The position numbers and the translations under genes were made by a program. From Epiperipatus broadwayi (taxonomy: Eukaryota > Onychophora > Udeonychophora > Euonychophora > Peripatidae), in the NCBI GenBank assembly GCA_028023455.1, contig JAQFVV010000157.1:2666001-2730000 (forward strand): a stretch of 64,000 nt of DNA, given 5' to 3'. Every line of letters begins with the position of its first letter. Within the stretch, counting starts at the first letter, position 1. Below the pieces are notes generated by a model. The model was given only the letters and a program-made list of their open reading frames with translations, did no database searches and was not told the origin of the DNA. Positions 48,541 to 59,410 of the stretch are shown piece by piece.

Positions 48541-48760
48541 GGAGGGTTGCATTAGATCCTAAGATCTAGGTGCAGTGCTCTCAGATCCAAGGCTCCTCAC
48601 TAACGAAGGCCACAAGCCAGAAACTAGTTTGAGGATATTGGATGAGTAGGCCCTAGATGGGGGATTTTATGCATAAGCCTTCTGGCATCCATTGATTACT
48701 CTGGCTTGCACTGAATGGCAATACTGTATGGAGAGTTTTGCCTGTTTTAATAGATAAGCA
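48541..48760 (+). mobile_element. Family A single arm (partial copy)
   Basis: This is a second, unpaired copy of the right arm of the palindrome at 47852-48352. It has the same order of blocks: GATCCTAAGATCTAGG, the hammerhead-like motif, GGATGAGTAG, TTTTATGCATAAGCCTTCTG, CATTGATTACTCTGGCTTGC, TACTGTATGGAGAGTTTTGC. It ends before the outer AAACATCA repeat. It shows that the unit exists independently of the palindrome. Confidence 0.85.
48585..48643 (+). ncRNA. Hammerhead ribozyme-like motif A3
   Basis: Helix I is perfect here: AUCCAA pairs with UUGGAU and CCUCA with UGAGG, with GGCU/AUA as the internal loop. The box reads CUAACGA (G5 replaced by A), helix II GGC-CACAA-GCC, GAAAC, UA loop, GU, and U in place of C at the cleavage position. 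The paired helix I with an internal loop is the arrangement needed for the loop-loop contact of natural hammerheads. Confidence 0.52.
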
Positions 48761-51450
48761 TTCAATAGAATATTTTTTTTATGTCATTTTAATAGATAAG
48801 CATTATTATATTGTAAAAAGAATAAGTTGGATTGGTCACTGCATGTATAGTTAGCATTATAGAATATTATATAAACCTCATATAAACAGCCTGTTCTCTC
48901 TAAGCTTTTACAATATAACAATATTTATCTATTACACATTGTTTTCATTAAAAGAACTAAACAAAAAGGAAACATATTATATAACAAAAGAATCAAATTT
49001 AATAATCTGTAATAGGATCATAAATACCACATCAAAAATTCTCTAGCAAAGAGTGTATTTAGTAAAAGATGACATGAAATATACCCCTCAGTATATTCAA
49101 AAATGATGGAGAATCTCAATTAAACCAATAATAATCCCATAATACAAGATTATATATTATTAATATTCACATAGAAATCTTTAAAGTTATCACACATCTC
49201 TGAATTTAAGATGCTTGAAATTTGGGCATATCACCTTGCAAAGCACAAAAAGAAAATGATTTAAAATGTGATAGATTAAACCACCATTGTAGCTTTGATA
49301 TGTAACCAAAATTTGCTTGATTTAGCCTAAGTACTCAAATAGTCAATATTATTAGATGTCAATTCTTTTATCTCTAAAAAGATTCAATAATGAATTATTT
49401 ATAAAAAAAAGGAAAGCTAGTTAATTATGAAAAATCAGCAATTACCTCAAACAACTAGTTCATGAGGCTGCTTCATCTGATATCATAAAATACTTATTTC
49501 AGGCATTAACTGGATCCAAATCAAATTACAAAGTTTTCAAAATCTTCATTATTTAATCAGAACATTCAAATGTTGGATAGAATCTTTAAAGATTTAGAAG
49601 CCTTAATTAATAACATATACATTTTGTTAATCTAACAATCACAAAAGGGAAATAATGAACATGAAAAATTTAATATTAAACAATAAGGTCTGATCTTCAT
49701 ATTGTTACTAACAATATTAAAGAATCAATGATTTACATAAAGTAAAATCATATGATTAAATATCATACACAGGTTGCAAGCTCAATCAACAGAAGATGTT
49801 ATTCAGACAAAATAATTACATGATAAAGAAAGTAGTAACATTAATCAACATCAAAAAACTTATTTAATTGCAGTTTTCCCATTAATAAAAAAATTGTAAA
49901 ATCCCACATGCTACTTGGACAATCATTCAAAATGTGATTTTAATATCATTCAATAAACCATACCATAGGTTCTCATTTATAAGCATAATCAATTGACAAT
50001 AAAAGTCTTTTTTACTGTATATTGTAATAATTGTTGTTTCTTTCTGTCAATGATGACATTTCCCTTGACTTGTTGTTTTTTTTTTTCAGCAACACACTTA
50101 TATTATTCAAAAATAAAATTATAAGACAAAATATCATATTTAGATCATAAATATATATACCTCACTAAAACCAAAAAGCTTATATATGGTTCTATACCAC
50201 AAAACAGTCTTTAAAAAACCACATATAAGCAATAACTTAATTGCAATACAGTTTGGACTAGCAAAAACAAAACTAAATTTTAAATAATAACTGTTATGAA
50301 AGATCAACATTTAATGTAGACTATATCATTTTTGAAATATGAAGAGAGTATAATGCTTGTTTAAAGATTTAAAAAAGAAATTTAATTATCTTTTTGACTC
50401 CTAAAATAATCAAGCAATCTTTAAAATTTGAAAACTCATTTTTAGCAGATTGTTGAATAAATTTATATGGATAATTTACTACATCTGATATCATATATAT
50501 CTTTAATGATAAAAGTTAACAAAATCTTGTCTAGTATTGTATTTTTGCTATGTTCATAAAAATGAAAATCTTTATAATTGTCTTGAATGATCTTCATTTC
50601 ACTATTCTTGCATTTTCATCTATAATTCTCATTTTTCTTGTATTTTTCTTATTGAATAAGCTGTTGCATATATTGAATATTTTTACTGATTTAAACATGG
50701 CAACCTACACATACTATTGACAGATGTCCAGTAGTATCCAACAAAAAGTGATATTATTAAGACATAGCATAATCACTTTTTCTTTATGCTTACACAAGTT
50801 GTTAAAACAAAGGCAAAATTTTCCCCACAATAATGCCACCTAGTGCTAGCTTTAATAGTCAATAAATGTTAGATAGATAGTAGTGTCTTATAATCTGTAT
50901 ACAGTGCTTTAACTTCATATGGAAAGCATTCATGTTCATAATTATAATATGGACAGATTGGCTTTGGACTAATAATATCAAATTTAAAATTTTCAAGTGA
51001 TTTAATCATATCAAGTGTGAAAGTGAAACTACACTTCTATTCTGGGTCAGTTAAATTTGGAAAATGGTTACATTGCTTCATTTCTAAAAATAAGGCAAAA
51101 TTTTCTTTTAGTTTGCAATATCTTTAAAAAAATTTCCCAAACTTAACTAACAGACATTATTATGATATAATAGCATCAATATGTTTAACATGCAATTCTC
51201 CCAAAAATATAACAAATTGTTGATGGCTCAATCCTCTTTACATATGTAATTAGTAACTTTGATTATTGTTGATATATCAAACTTGTAAATCATTTCAACA
51301 TGACACCTGCTTATGAAAATATATTCTGAAATTATTCGTAAACATAATGCGAAATTACTTTAAACAGGTTTTAGCTAAATGATTTTTTTACTTTGAGGGA
51401 ATATATATACAAGTCCGTTTAAAGCTGTAAAATTGTCGATAAATAAATAA
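48761..51450. other. AT-rich DNA with one diverged family A fragment
   Basis: The stretch 50795-50880 (GTTAAAACAAAGGCAAAATT, then TTAATAGTCAATAAATG) resembles the outer part of a family A arm (GTTAATAAAACAGGCAAAAA ... TTAATCAATGGATG) and is probably an old fragment. No gene seen in the rest. Confidence 0.4.
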
Positions 51451-51990
51451 ATATGAATGAATCTGCTAAGTTGAATGGTGTCTAGCCTTCATAATCATAG
51501 CTTAACTATGCAAATTTGTGTTGATTATGCTAGACATTCCATTTCCCTGATAAAGAATAGCATATGTCCTTTCTATACAACATTATATGCCCCAATAATA
51601 ACTACAAAGTCTCATACTATGGAGAAAGCAGAGCATTCTTATCTACTTGGTTGGCACAGTACAGATACTCATATAACAGAGCCCTCAATCAACCCTCCAT
51701 TTATTTGGTTTTTATTCAGCACCAAAACACATGCCACCATGAATGTGCACCAGACAAACCCACAATCATATGCAGAGAGGCATGATCAAAAAAAAAAAAA
51801 AATAAGGAGGCCTTCTTCATCTTCAGAGACAAAGATGCCATCAATAGGAAGGGCACATACTATGCTTTATCAAGGAAATGGAATGTCTAGCATAATCGAC
51901 ACAAATTTGAATATCATTAACCTCATTAACAGTTAAGCTGTGATTATAAAGGCTAGACCCTTCGAAAGGGCTTAGCAAATTCATTCATAT
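51451..51990. mobile_element. Element with about 55-bp terminal inverted repeats
   Basis: The left end ATATGAATGAATCTGCTAAG, followed by GTCTAGCCTTCATAATCATAGCTTAACT, is matched inverted at the right by AGTTAAGCTGTGATTATAAAGGCTAGAC and CTTAGCAAATTCATTCATAT. The right repeat has an extra CCTTCGAAAGG hairpin. The 430-bp interior holds open frames of 153 and 73 codons, but they overlap each other, have no start context and match no family I know, so I do not call a gene. Probably a non-autonomous DNA transposon or a small retroelement with inverted ends. Confidence 0.6.
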
Positions 51991-52324
51991 TGTAGGTTTA
52001 TTTATTGAGTTGAAACTATACTTTTCCAAACATTTTTATTATATCTCAAATATCAGCTTGTTGTTAGTGACTTCATTGATTCCAATGCCAAAAGTTCTTT
52101 AATAATTTGAAAATTGCCACAAATTTCTTACAAATATAAAGCAACTAAGCTGGAATATAATATTAGTTCATCTTATAGACTGGTTGTTAATTTAATGTTT
52201 AAATTTACATTAATAACTTCAAATAATCATCAATTATTATTTGAGATGAGCTAAATTAATATTGTTTTTTAAAGAAATAAAATTCTAAATGGTTAAACCA
52301 AATACTCTTTTGATAATATATATA

Positions 52325-52432
52325 TATATATTAACAATTTTTATTAGTTATTCATTAGACTGGAGATTATCCAATAATGAATAATATTTCTGTAGTGTAA
52401 TTTTCACTACACTACTCTCACACAAGGTAGGA
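52325..52432. repeat. Partial copy of the 53509-53774 MITE
   Basis: TTAACAATTTTTATTAGTTA, then GATTATCCAATAATGAATAA and TTTTCACTACAC.ACTCTC, correspond to the inverted right arm of the MITE at 53509-53774. Outer ends are missing. Confidence 0.75.
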
Positions 52433-52512
52433 ATTGTTTTCTATCTGCTTTTAACACTTGTGGAGGGATGTAATCATAAATATATGACCAAAGACATGTG
52501 AAAAAGATGTAA

Positions 52513-52570
52513 GATCACCAAGTTGCACATTTTGTGCTGAACCAACACTCATCAGTTGGTCCAGACCACC
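52513..52570 (-). ncRNA. Second hammerhead-like motif type (weak)
   Basis: The minus strand reads ACCAA-CUGAUGA-GUGU...GCAC-AAAA...C-UUGGU. The CUGAUGA box is perfect, helix I pairs ACCAA with UUGGU, and helix II pairs GUGU with GCAC. However, the expected GAAA is AAAA and the base before the cleavage C is A rather than U. An alternative fold (GCACA-AAA-UGUGC hairpin) competes. It may be a decayed ribozyme or chance. Confidence 0.2.
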
Positions 52571-52618
52571 TTCTCTTACACATATCTTTATCATTGTTCA
52601 GTATATATATAAATAGCG

Positions 52619-52870
52619 ATGTTATATATAGAGCTTGCAAAACAAACTCTTAACAAGCTTTGTAGAATACTCAAACCTCAGACTGGTTTCTGCTACTGGC
52701 GTCCTCAGTGAAGTGCTAGGATATTCAATTATTAGCCCAGCCTTTTATCTAATGTATAACAATTAAGTAGAAACTCTGAAATTTTCAGACATCCATATGT
52801 CTTCCAATCCAGCTATCTAACTTAAATAGCCATATGGGATTGAACTAAGTTCAGATACACCATATATTAA
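52619..52870 (-). mobile_element. Family B unit, tandem copy
   Basis: This is a direct copy of the left half of the palindrome that follows: ATGTTATATATAGAGCTTGC starts here and again 352 bp later. Shared blocks include CTTAACAAGCTTTGTAGAAT, the hammerhead-like motif, TTATCTAATGTATAAC, GAAACTCTGAAATTTTCAGA and CAATCCAGCTATCTAACTTA. A tandem pair of units of a few hundred bp, each with one ribozyme motif, is the arrangement seen in Penelope-type repeats and animal retrozymes. Confidence 0.8.
52671..52720 (-). ncRNA. Hammerhead ribozyme-like motif B1 (all core residues present)
   Basis: Minus strand: helix I 5' strand ACUUCA, box CUGAGGA (fits CUGANGA with N7 = G), helix II from CGC-CAGUA-GCA, box GAAAC, loop CA, GU, cleavage C at 52683, then UGAGGU closing helix I (six pairs including one G-U). 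All invariant core positions (C3, U4, G5, A6, G8, A9, G12, A13, A14, A15.1-U16.1) are intact. The weak point is helix II, with a C-A mismatch at its base leaving two GC pairs. Orientation agrees with the unit it sits in. Confidence 0.58.
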
Positions 52871-53017
52871 TAGCTTTAGCAATATAAAATCACCAACCAT
52901 CATAGTAAAAAATAAAATTACAAAAAAATCAGATGTCACATGACTTAATTTAATAAGCTTGTGTTTACAAATGTTATATATAGAGCTTGCAAAACTCTTA
53001 ACAAGCTTTGTAGAATA

Positions 53018-53068
53018 CCCCCAACCTCAGATCGATTCTGCTACTGGCGTCCTCAGTGAAGTGCTAGG
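53018..53068 (-). ncRNA. Hammerhead ribozyme-like motif B2
   Basis: Same layout as B1 with box CUGAGGA and helix II CGC-CAGUA-GCA, but the GAAAC box reads GAAUC and the helix III loop region is altered (GAUC). Helix I keeps ACUUCA/UGAGGU and an outer CCUA/UGGG pairing across a bulge. Probably inactive through the A15.1 change. Confidence 0.48.
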
Positions 53069-53337
53069 TTATTCAATTATTAGATTAAAAATACCAGGAC
53101 AAGCCCAGCACTTTATCTAATGTATAACTATTAAGTATAAACTCTGAAATTTTCAGATATCCATGTCTTCCAATCCAGCTATCTAACTTAAATAGCCATA
53201 TGTGGGACTGAACTAAGTTAGATAGCTGGATTGGAAGACATATGGATATCTGAAAATTTCAGAGTTTCTACTTAATAGTTATACAATAGATAAAGTGCTG
53301 GGCTTGTCCTGCTATTTTTAATCTAATGAGTGAAAAT

Positions 53338-53387
53338 CCTAGCACCTCATTGAGGATGCCAGTAACAGAAACTAGTCTGAGGTTGGG
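53338..53387 (+). ncRNA. Hammerhead ribozyme-like motif B3
   Basis: Plus strand: CCUA, bulge GC, ACCUCA, box UUGAGGA (C3 replaced by U), helix II UGC-CAGUA-ACA, GAAAC, loop UA, GU, cleavage C at 53377, then UGAGGU and UGGG. Helix I is the best of family B, with six perfect inner pairs. The C3 change is expected to disrupt the C3-G8 pair. Confidence 0.5.
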
Positions 53388-53508
53388 CGTATTCTACAAA
53401 GCTTGTTAAGAGTTTGCTTTGTGAGCTCTATATATAACATTTGTAAACACAAGTTTATTAAATTAAGTCATGTGGCATCTGACTTAATTTTTTTGTAATA
53501 AATAGCAA

Positions 53509-53774
53509 TTTACACAGTTTGATTAATAAGTGACAAATGTGCTGCCCTCACAACTTCATGACAAATCACTTAATAAAAGTATATTAACAATTTTTATTAG
53601 TCATTCATCATTAGCCTAGAGAGTGGTGTAGTGAAAAATTACAACACAGAAATATTCATTATTGGATAATCTCTACCCTAATGAAAGACTAATAAAAATT
53701 ATTAATATACTTTCAAATGATTTGTGTCAAAGTTGTGAGGGCATAATGTTTGACACTTTTCAATCAAACTGTAA
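53509..53774. mobile_element. MITE with Tc1/mariner-like ends
   Basis: The element is a 266-bp palindrome. The ends read TACACAGTTTGATTAATAAGTG and, inverted, TACAGTTTGATTGAAAAGTGTC, consistent with a CAGT-starting Tc1/mariner-type repeat inserted at TA. Inner arms share GCCCTCACAACTT, AAATCA.TT, TATATTAA and TTTTTATTAGT. A partial second copy lies at 52325-52432. No coding capacity. Confidence 0.75.
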
Positions 53775-55330
53775 TAAATTCTTAAAAATCTTTGCAAGTA
53801 CTACTATTCAAAAGCCTTGAAACTTTTCTATTTTAGTGCCCAATTGTCACATCCACAAACAGTTACAGAAATTATTCATTGTTGATGAATTATTAATAGA
53901 GAACAATAGCTGTCAACTATTTCTGTGATTTAATTTTTTAATTATAGCAGTTGTAATCCCAACAAGTCACTCTTTTCAAATAACAACTTAAGATTGTTTT
54001 TTTTTTTTTTGTATTCTTAACTACAACAGAGTGACCACCAGCATATTTAAGGTTGTTCTTTCACTAATCCTGAATCTATATTTGTCCTTGTCTAATATGG
54101 CTCCCTCATTTTACATTTAAAATATGAACTTAGATGTGACAATATAGTCCTATTTAAGTCCTTAATGTGAAAGTTTATTTCACCATAGTCAGTTTTATGA
54201 TTTATTCAATAACATTTCAAAAATTAGCATGATCAACTAAATCAAGGTTTTATTTTGTAATCAATAAATCTTATATATATATACTTCTGTCTAATATTTC
54301 CTAATTAGATTCCCAGCTTTTATGAAATTTAACAAATACACACATTTTTTTCTCTATAAATATGGATGTTTTACTATTATCATTAACAATAGAATTCATT
54401 TTAATAATTTAAAACTAGAAGCTGTTGATTATTTGCAACTTAATTCACTTTCTATTATTATATTTATAAAGGGGTAATGAAATTTTAGAAAAAAAAGCTA
54501 TGATTAATAAATTGTAACATAAGAAAATAATAAAATGAGCATAAAGTTTAAATAAAAAGAAATAGAAACCATGAGTAAAAACTTACACAATTGTTTTATT
54601 TTGCATAATAAAGAGCCTGATATGTTCTCAAGGTTATATTTGCTGACCATCATCATTTTACAATCATCTATGTGAAGGTCAAATTAAAAATCATATATTT
54701 AAATTTCATTTATAATCAGGATATACCAAATAGTTATTGGATTGTCACTTCCCTTTATGGAAGACTAAATATGATGAAGTAATACTCTCAAAATATTTTA
54801 AATCCATCCATATTAATATAGTGGAATATTCCACTAAGAGCATAAGCACCCCAAGAAACATAAACAAGCTATTTGATTAAGTACACAAAGGAAATGAGAC
54901 TAAATTTAAATAAGAATGTCATAGACACTAAAATTAATTTTAAATAATAAAAACAAGTAAGATAATGAAGTAGTGTGATTAATTTAAAAAAAAAAAACAT
55001 TCATGACATGCACATATAAATATGATGAAAATAAATCCATAAAGTGACATACCATAAAAATATTGCATTGGTATGTCTTTTTTCAAATAATAAAAAAAGT
55101 GAATTCATATAGACTGCCATATATATCATTAAGACATAAAAATAATTTTACTATCAAGTATATGTATAAATAATAATAAAATAAAATTAGGAGCATGTGA
55201 AGCGCTGGAGAGAAAAGTTATAAAGAGTACAATTATAAGACTATAAAATAATCAGCAGCTTAGCTCTTTTGAGGCGAGTTGCCTCATATTCATAGCAATA
55301 ATAATAAGTAAATAACTCAGATTATATGTA
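53775..55330. other. AT-rich DNA with one short hairpin
   Basis: At 55271-55285 GAGGC-GAGTT-GCCTC forms a perfect five-pair hairpin just upstream of the next fold-back element. No gene or other element was recognised. Confidence 0.4.
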
Positions 55331-55755
55331 ACTGAACAGGAAGTACCTGAAGCTTCCAATGAGTTATATCACATTCGTAATCCTATCACAACCATCCATT
55401 AGCCCAGAAATCAGATTAACCTTTCACACCATAGATATATTAGAAACCACACTTTGTGAAGCAATCCATATAGCACATGTTACAATTCAACTTCATATAC
55501 ACATTATTTCAGGAGAAACCCCAAATTTAAAATAAAATAAAAATATTAAAAATAAAAATAAAAGTTGGAAGTTTCTCCTGAAATAATGTGTATACAAAGT
55601 TGAATTGTAACATGCTATGTGGATTGCTTGACAAAGTGTATGTTTCTATGGTATAAGAGGTTGGTGTTGGTGTAACTTCTGCGCTGTTGGATGGTAGTGA
55701 TATGATTGCAAACATGATATAACTCATTGGAAGCTTCAATTACTTCCTGTTCAGT
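55331..55755. mobile_element. Fold-back element, about 425 bp
   Basis: The left arm (55331-55517; ACTGAACAGGAAGTA, GAAGCTTCCAATGAGTTATA, CACATTATTTCAGGAGAAAC) is matched, inverted, by the right arm (55568-55755; GTTTCTCCTGAAATAATGTG ... TATAACTCATTGGAAGCTTC ... TACTTCCTGTTCAGT). The spacer is AAAATA-rich. The arms have diverged at roughly one base in six in the middle. The minus-strand frame 55527-55739 is a shadow of this structure. I found no hammerhead box in it. Confidence 0.82.
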
Positions 55756-56750
55756 ATCAAATATATACACACATTTTCAATAAATCAAGCTGTTTGCCAA
55801 TAATTTATTAATAAAAATAAAATGCATAATAATAAAATTACTTTAGGTCTAAATACATTTTAGAAAGCAAAATATCTTAGCATGAATTTAATAATTATTA
55901 AGCTTACAGTCCAGATATCTGCATAGTAGGCCATTAATATTTATTTACTCCATTTGTTAATGTTTTCAGCTCTAAATTTAATCTCTGATTTTCTCATAAT
56001 GCATATTTCTTCACTTCAACAAGCTAGGCAGGCAACGTCTGAGCAATAGGAATAAATTTCTAACAGGACATCAAAATAGACTAGGATTTTATATTATCAT
56101 CAACTTCAATTTATTAGTTCAGAGGCATGGCATTGTTTGTTTTTATTATTGAGATGTATGGATGGAACCCTCTGGCTGCAATTAATACAAGCTGAAATTT
56201 TAATGGAGAAGTTTATCATCATTTATTTAACTATTTAGTTATTTAAAGTTTTTATTTACTTTAAACTCTATTGAGCTCTTTGCGATTTTTTGTAGCCACA
56301 CTGGATAAGTCCATAAAATCATAATTTAGTGGAGCCACAATTTGTTATATTTTGTTCCCCCCCCCTCACATGCATATACATGTTACATGTGTTTTATAGC
56401 TAATGTTTTATTGTCGAACTTTGATGAAAATATAATAAGCATTGTTTATTGTACCGTAAGTGGGACAGTGTAATAGTTAACAATATGCATACATATACTT
56501 TTAAAAATAATAATAATAGTTATTAATAATAAATTGAGAAAGCTTATTTATATATATATATATTCATTACTGTTTGTTCAATGGTTCACAAACAATTTCT
56601 GACACAATACAAAACTGTCAACCAGAACCTACTCATGATTCATATCATTTAGTCATAGATTTAAGGCTTTTTCTCCCCAAAAATTGTTCCTTATTTTAGT
56701 TACAACTTAAGCTGCATCAAAGGCACAAGTAACAATGACATGAATTTGCT

Positions 56751-56796
<46 letters not shown>

Positions 56797-59154
56797 ATTT
56801 CTCTAAAGATTCATTCTTTTGAAATATACAACTGACTTTAGAATACAACTTCTTATCTTTTCTTACTAAATCAGTGATTTTCTCATTTAATGAAAGTACT
56901 TTATGACTATTTTTTTTTTGATATATTATTCATTGTGCTACAAAATATTTTACTAAAGATATGATACATACTATACAATATAAAACTTTTTGGGGGGAAA
57001 AAAATGCAAAAATTAAAAAAATTTGTATGTTACTGAACTATATTTAAATCGCAAACAAAATGTGATTAAATAAATTCATGTTTGAGATTTGAAAATGTGA
57101 TGTTTATTGACAAAAAAAAAAAAGGTGGTCACTCCCAAGATAAAACATGAATAAATAAACTCACATTTGAGAATGTGATATTTATCAAAAAAAAAAAAGG
57201 CTGCCAGTACCAAGATTTGTAAAATTTTAATAAGTTTGTAAATTTCAATGCTTTTAGTATTGGTTTATTTACATTTTTGGAGGGATAGGGTATAAGAAAA
57301 CTCATATACTTTGATATAGTATATTTTGTGGCTTCATTGAATTTATATGCAAAATAGACAGACGGTTTGTTAAAAAATAATTAATTATAATTAAAATGTA
57401 TAGATTTATTTACTAAAACAGTCACTATTTCTCCTTTTAAATTCTTCGGAATTGGAGCTGTTTTAATATTTTTGTCATTTTGAAAATGACATGAAAATGT
57501 TGAAAGAATCTAGAAGAAAAAACTTACTCTTTTAGTAAAGGAAATCTGAACATTACTGCAATTACAGTATAATTATTTCCAATGTTCATTACTAATCTCA
57601 GTATGTATTATATATATAAAGTGGAGTTTAAATTTATTATATATATGCAAATATTTACTTAGAAAAAAAATCCAAACTAATCTTCTATTAATTTGCTGTT
57701 AAATTTTATAATATAACAAACAAAACAAAAAAAAATGATAAATTAATAATGTTCTTTTCTGATTTCAATTGAAAATATATTGCTAAATTTGTCATAATGA
57801 CAAGTTCAAAAAAGAATTATAATAAGACAAGTATGCTTGTAAGATCAAAATTTGTATCAAATTCAAATTTTTCTATTTTCTTTTTTTAAATATATAATTA
57901 ATGTCCAAACTGAATAGAAATACTTCTGATGTAATTTGTAAATGTACATTTTATAAAGGTAAAGAACATGAAATTTTTCTTTTTTTTCCTAACAAAAACT
58001 TGATTAAAAAACAAAATTTCAAAATACAATTTAATGTACATTTGATAAAAATATAATAATAAATCTGTAATCAAAAAAAAATCATTCTAATTGAACTCAT
58101 ATATTTATGGAAAAAATCATGTAGGTTATATAATTTAAAACTAAAATACTATCACATTAAATAAAATAATATATATTAAAATGCTGAGAATTTTGTAATA
58201 TAACTTAAATAATTTAGAAATAAAAAAATAAGTTATTATTTTTAAAAATCCACCAACACTAATAATATATCCAAGAAGGATTTTCTTAATGATACAAAAT
58301 CATAAAATTATTTAATGCCTCTGATCAAATATTGATTATTTTTGATTCTAAATATGTTCAAAGAAATTAAATCTTTAGTTAATGCTATCCATATCTTCAC
58401 ACAAATTAATGCAATAATATATTTTAAAGTTTTAATAGGATATAATGAGCACACATTATAAAATGCAACAACTCAGCATTAATAATTTTATAAAAATAAA
58501 AATAAAAAATAGCATTACAAAGCTATGGAAATTAACATATATCAATTTAAAACATTTTAAATTTTATTTCTATTTCGTTATGATAGAAAATTTGTCAACA
58601 ACTTCAGAAGTCATTTAACTTAAAAAATTAGAAGCAATACTCACTCTTGTTTGATCTTATTTTTTACTTGACTGTTCATCTTTTGTTTCATTTTATATAC
58701 ACCTAAGAATGAAAAGTGTGTTAAAATATAAAAATTTCTACTAAAGAACAATAACAATAGTAGTAGTAGCACAGTAGTAGCAATATAATAAAAATTCTAA
58801 ATAAAATTATTTGATTCATCAGAATTATCAATGATTTGTAAATTTATATATTTATTTTAAAATGATCAAAATAATCCATATATAGGTAATTCCGATAATT
58901 AAAGTCATAAAAAAATTAAAATACAAAGTTAAAATAAAATATTAGCATATAACAATTTTCAGATAAAATATAAACATAATTGAAGGAAAAAAAATTACCA
59001 TGATAATTACAAAAAAATGTATATATATAAAATGGTTGAACCTGTTTGATTTAAATACATCATTACCCATAGATCAAAATTCAACTGTACAAACTTTTTC
59101 AGACGATTTAATTCTAATAACTTATTTTATCTTGTATTAAAATATCACATGATC
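55756..59154. other. AT-rich DNA with microsatellite and a local tandem duplication
   Basis: A (TC)n(TA)n microsatellite spans 56749-56796. A diverged tandem pair lies at about 57068-57140 and 57148-57215 (AAATAAA.TCA, TTTGAGA, AATGTGATGTTTAT, poly-A, then GG.G.C). A poly-C run occurs at 56357-56365. No gene recognised. Confidence 0.5.
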
Positions 59155-59190
59155 ATTACTGTATGGAGAGTTTTTCCCGTTTGTATTAAA
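59155..59190 (+). repeat. Family A terminal fragment
   Basis: ATTACTGTATGGAGAGTTTT followed by CCCGTTTGTATTAAAA matches the outer part of family A arms (ATACTGTATGGAGAGTTTTG at 48266 and 48720). It is a short isolated fragment and shows that the family is dispersed. Confidence 0.65.
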
Positions 59191-59410
59191 ATAGTTATTT
59201 TCTAAATTTACTTATCATCTTTCTATTCATATTCACTATAACTCTTTTTATTTCACTTGCTTCTAAAAATATACTGATTTTTTCTAATTAATTCTTTGCC
59301 TTGACCCATCTTCTTCTAGTATTTCTCTTTATAGATATGTCTTAAAAGTTTTCTTTTCAATGAATTCGCTTTTATACTTTTTTTTGCAATACTGCATTTA
59401 ATTGACTTTA
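59191..59410 (-). pseudogene. Possible LINE C-terminal relic
   Basis: On the minus strand, blocks such as RRWVKAKN, LEKISIFLEASEIKRV and NMNRKMISKF recall the basic C-terminal region of RTE-like LINEs. The blocks need frame changes to connect and there is no diagnostic catalytic motif, so this is only a suggestion. Confidence 0.2.

Larger units (their letters stand above)
52921..53495. mobile_element. Family B palindromic element with two hammerhead-like motifs
   Basis: The left arm runs from CAAAAAAATCAGATGTCACA to the centre near 53210. The right arm runs from TTAGATAGCTGGATTGGAAG to TGGCATCTGACTTAATTTTTTTG. Pairing is long and nearly complete: GTGTTTACAAATGTTATATA, CTTAACAAGCTTTG, CAGCACTTTATCTA, GAAATTTTCAGATATCCAT. 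Total about 575 bp with almost no spacer. Each arm contains one motif in inverted orientation. No coding capacity. Two units joined head-to-head, possibly by template switching, would give this structure. Confidence 0.82.

Noticed and set aside
51475-51936. Plus-strand frame of 153 codons as a transposase
   Set aside because: No catalytic or DNA-binding motif, and a poly-A tract is read through as lysines; it may be chance inside a non-autonomous element.
55331-55755. Hammerhead motif in the third fold-back element
   Set aside because: GAGAAAC and CCTGAAAT are present, but no CUGANGA box at correct spacing and no paired helix I were found on either strand.
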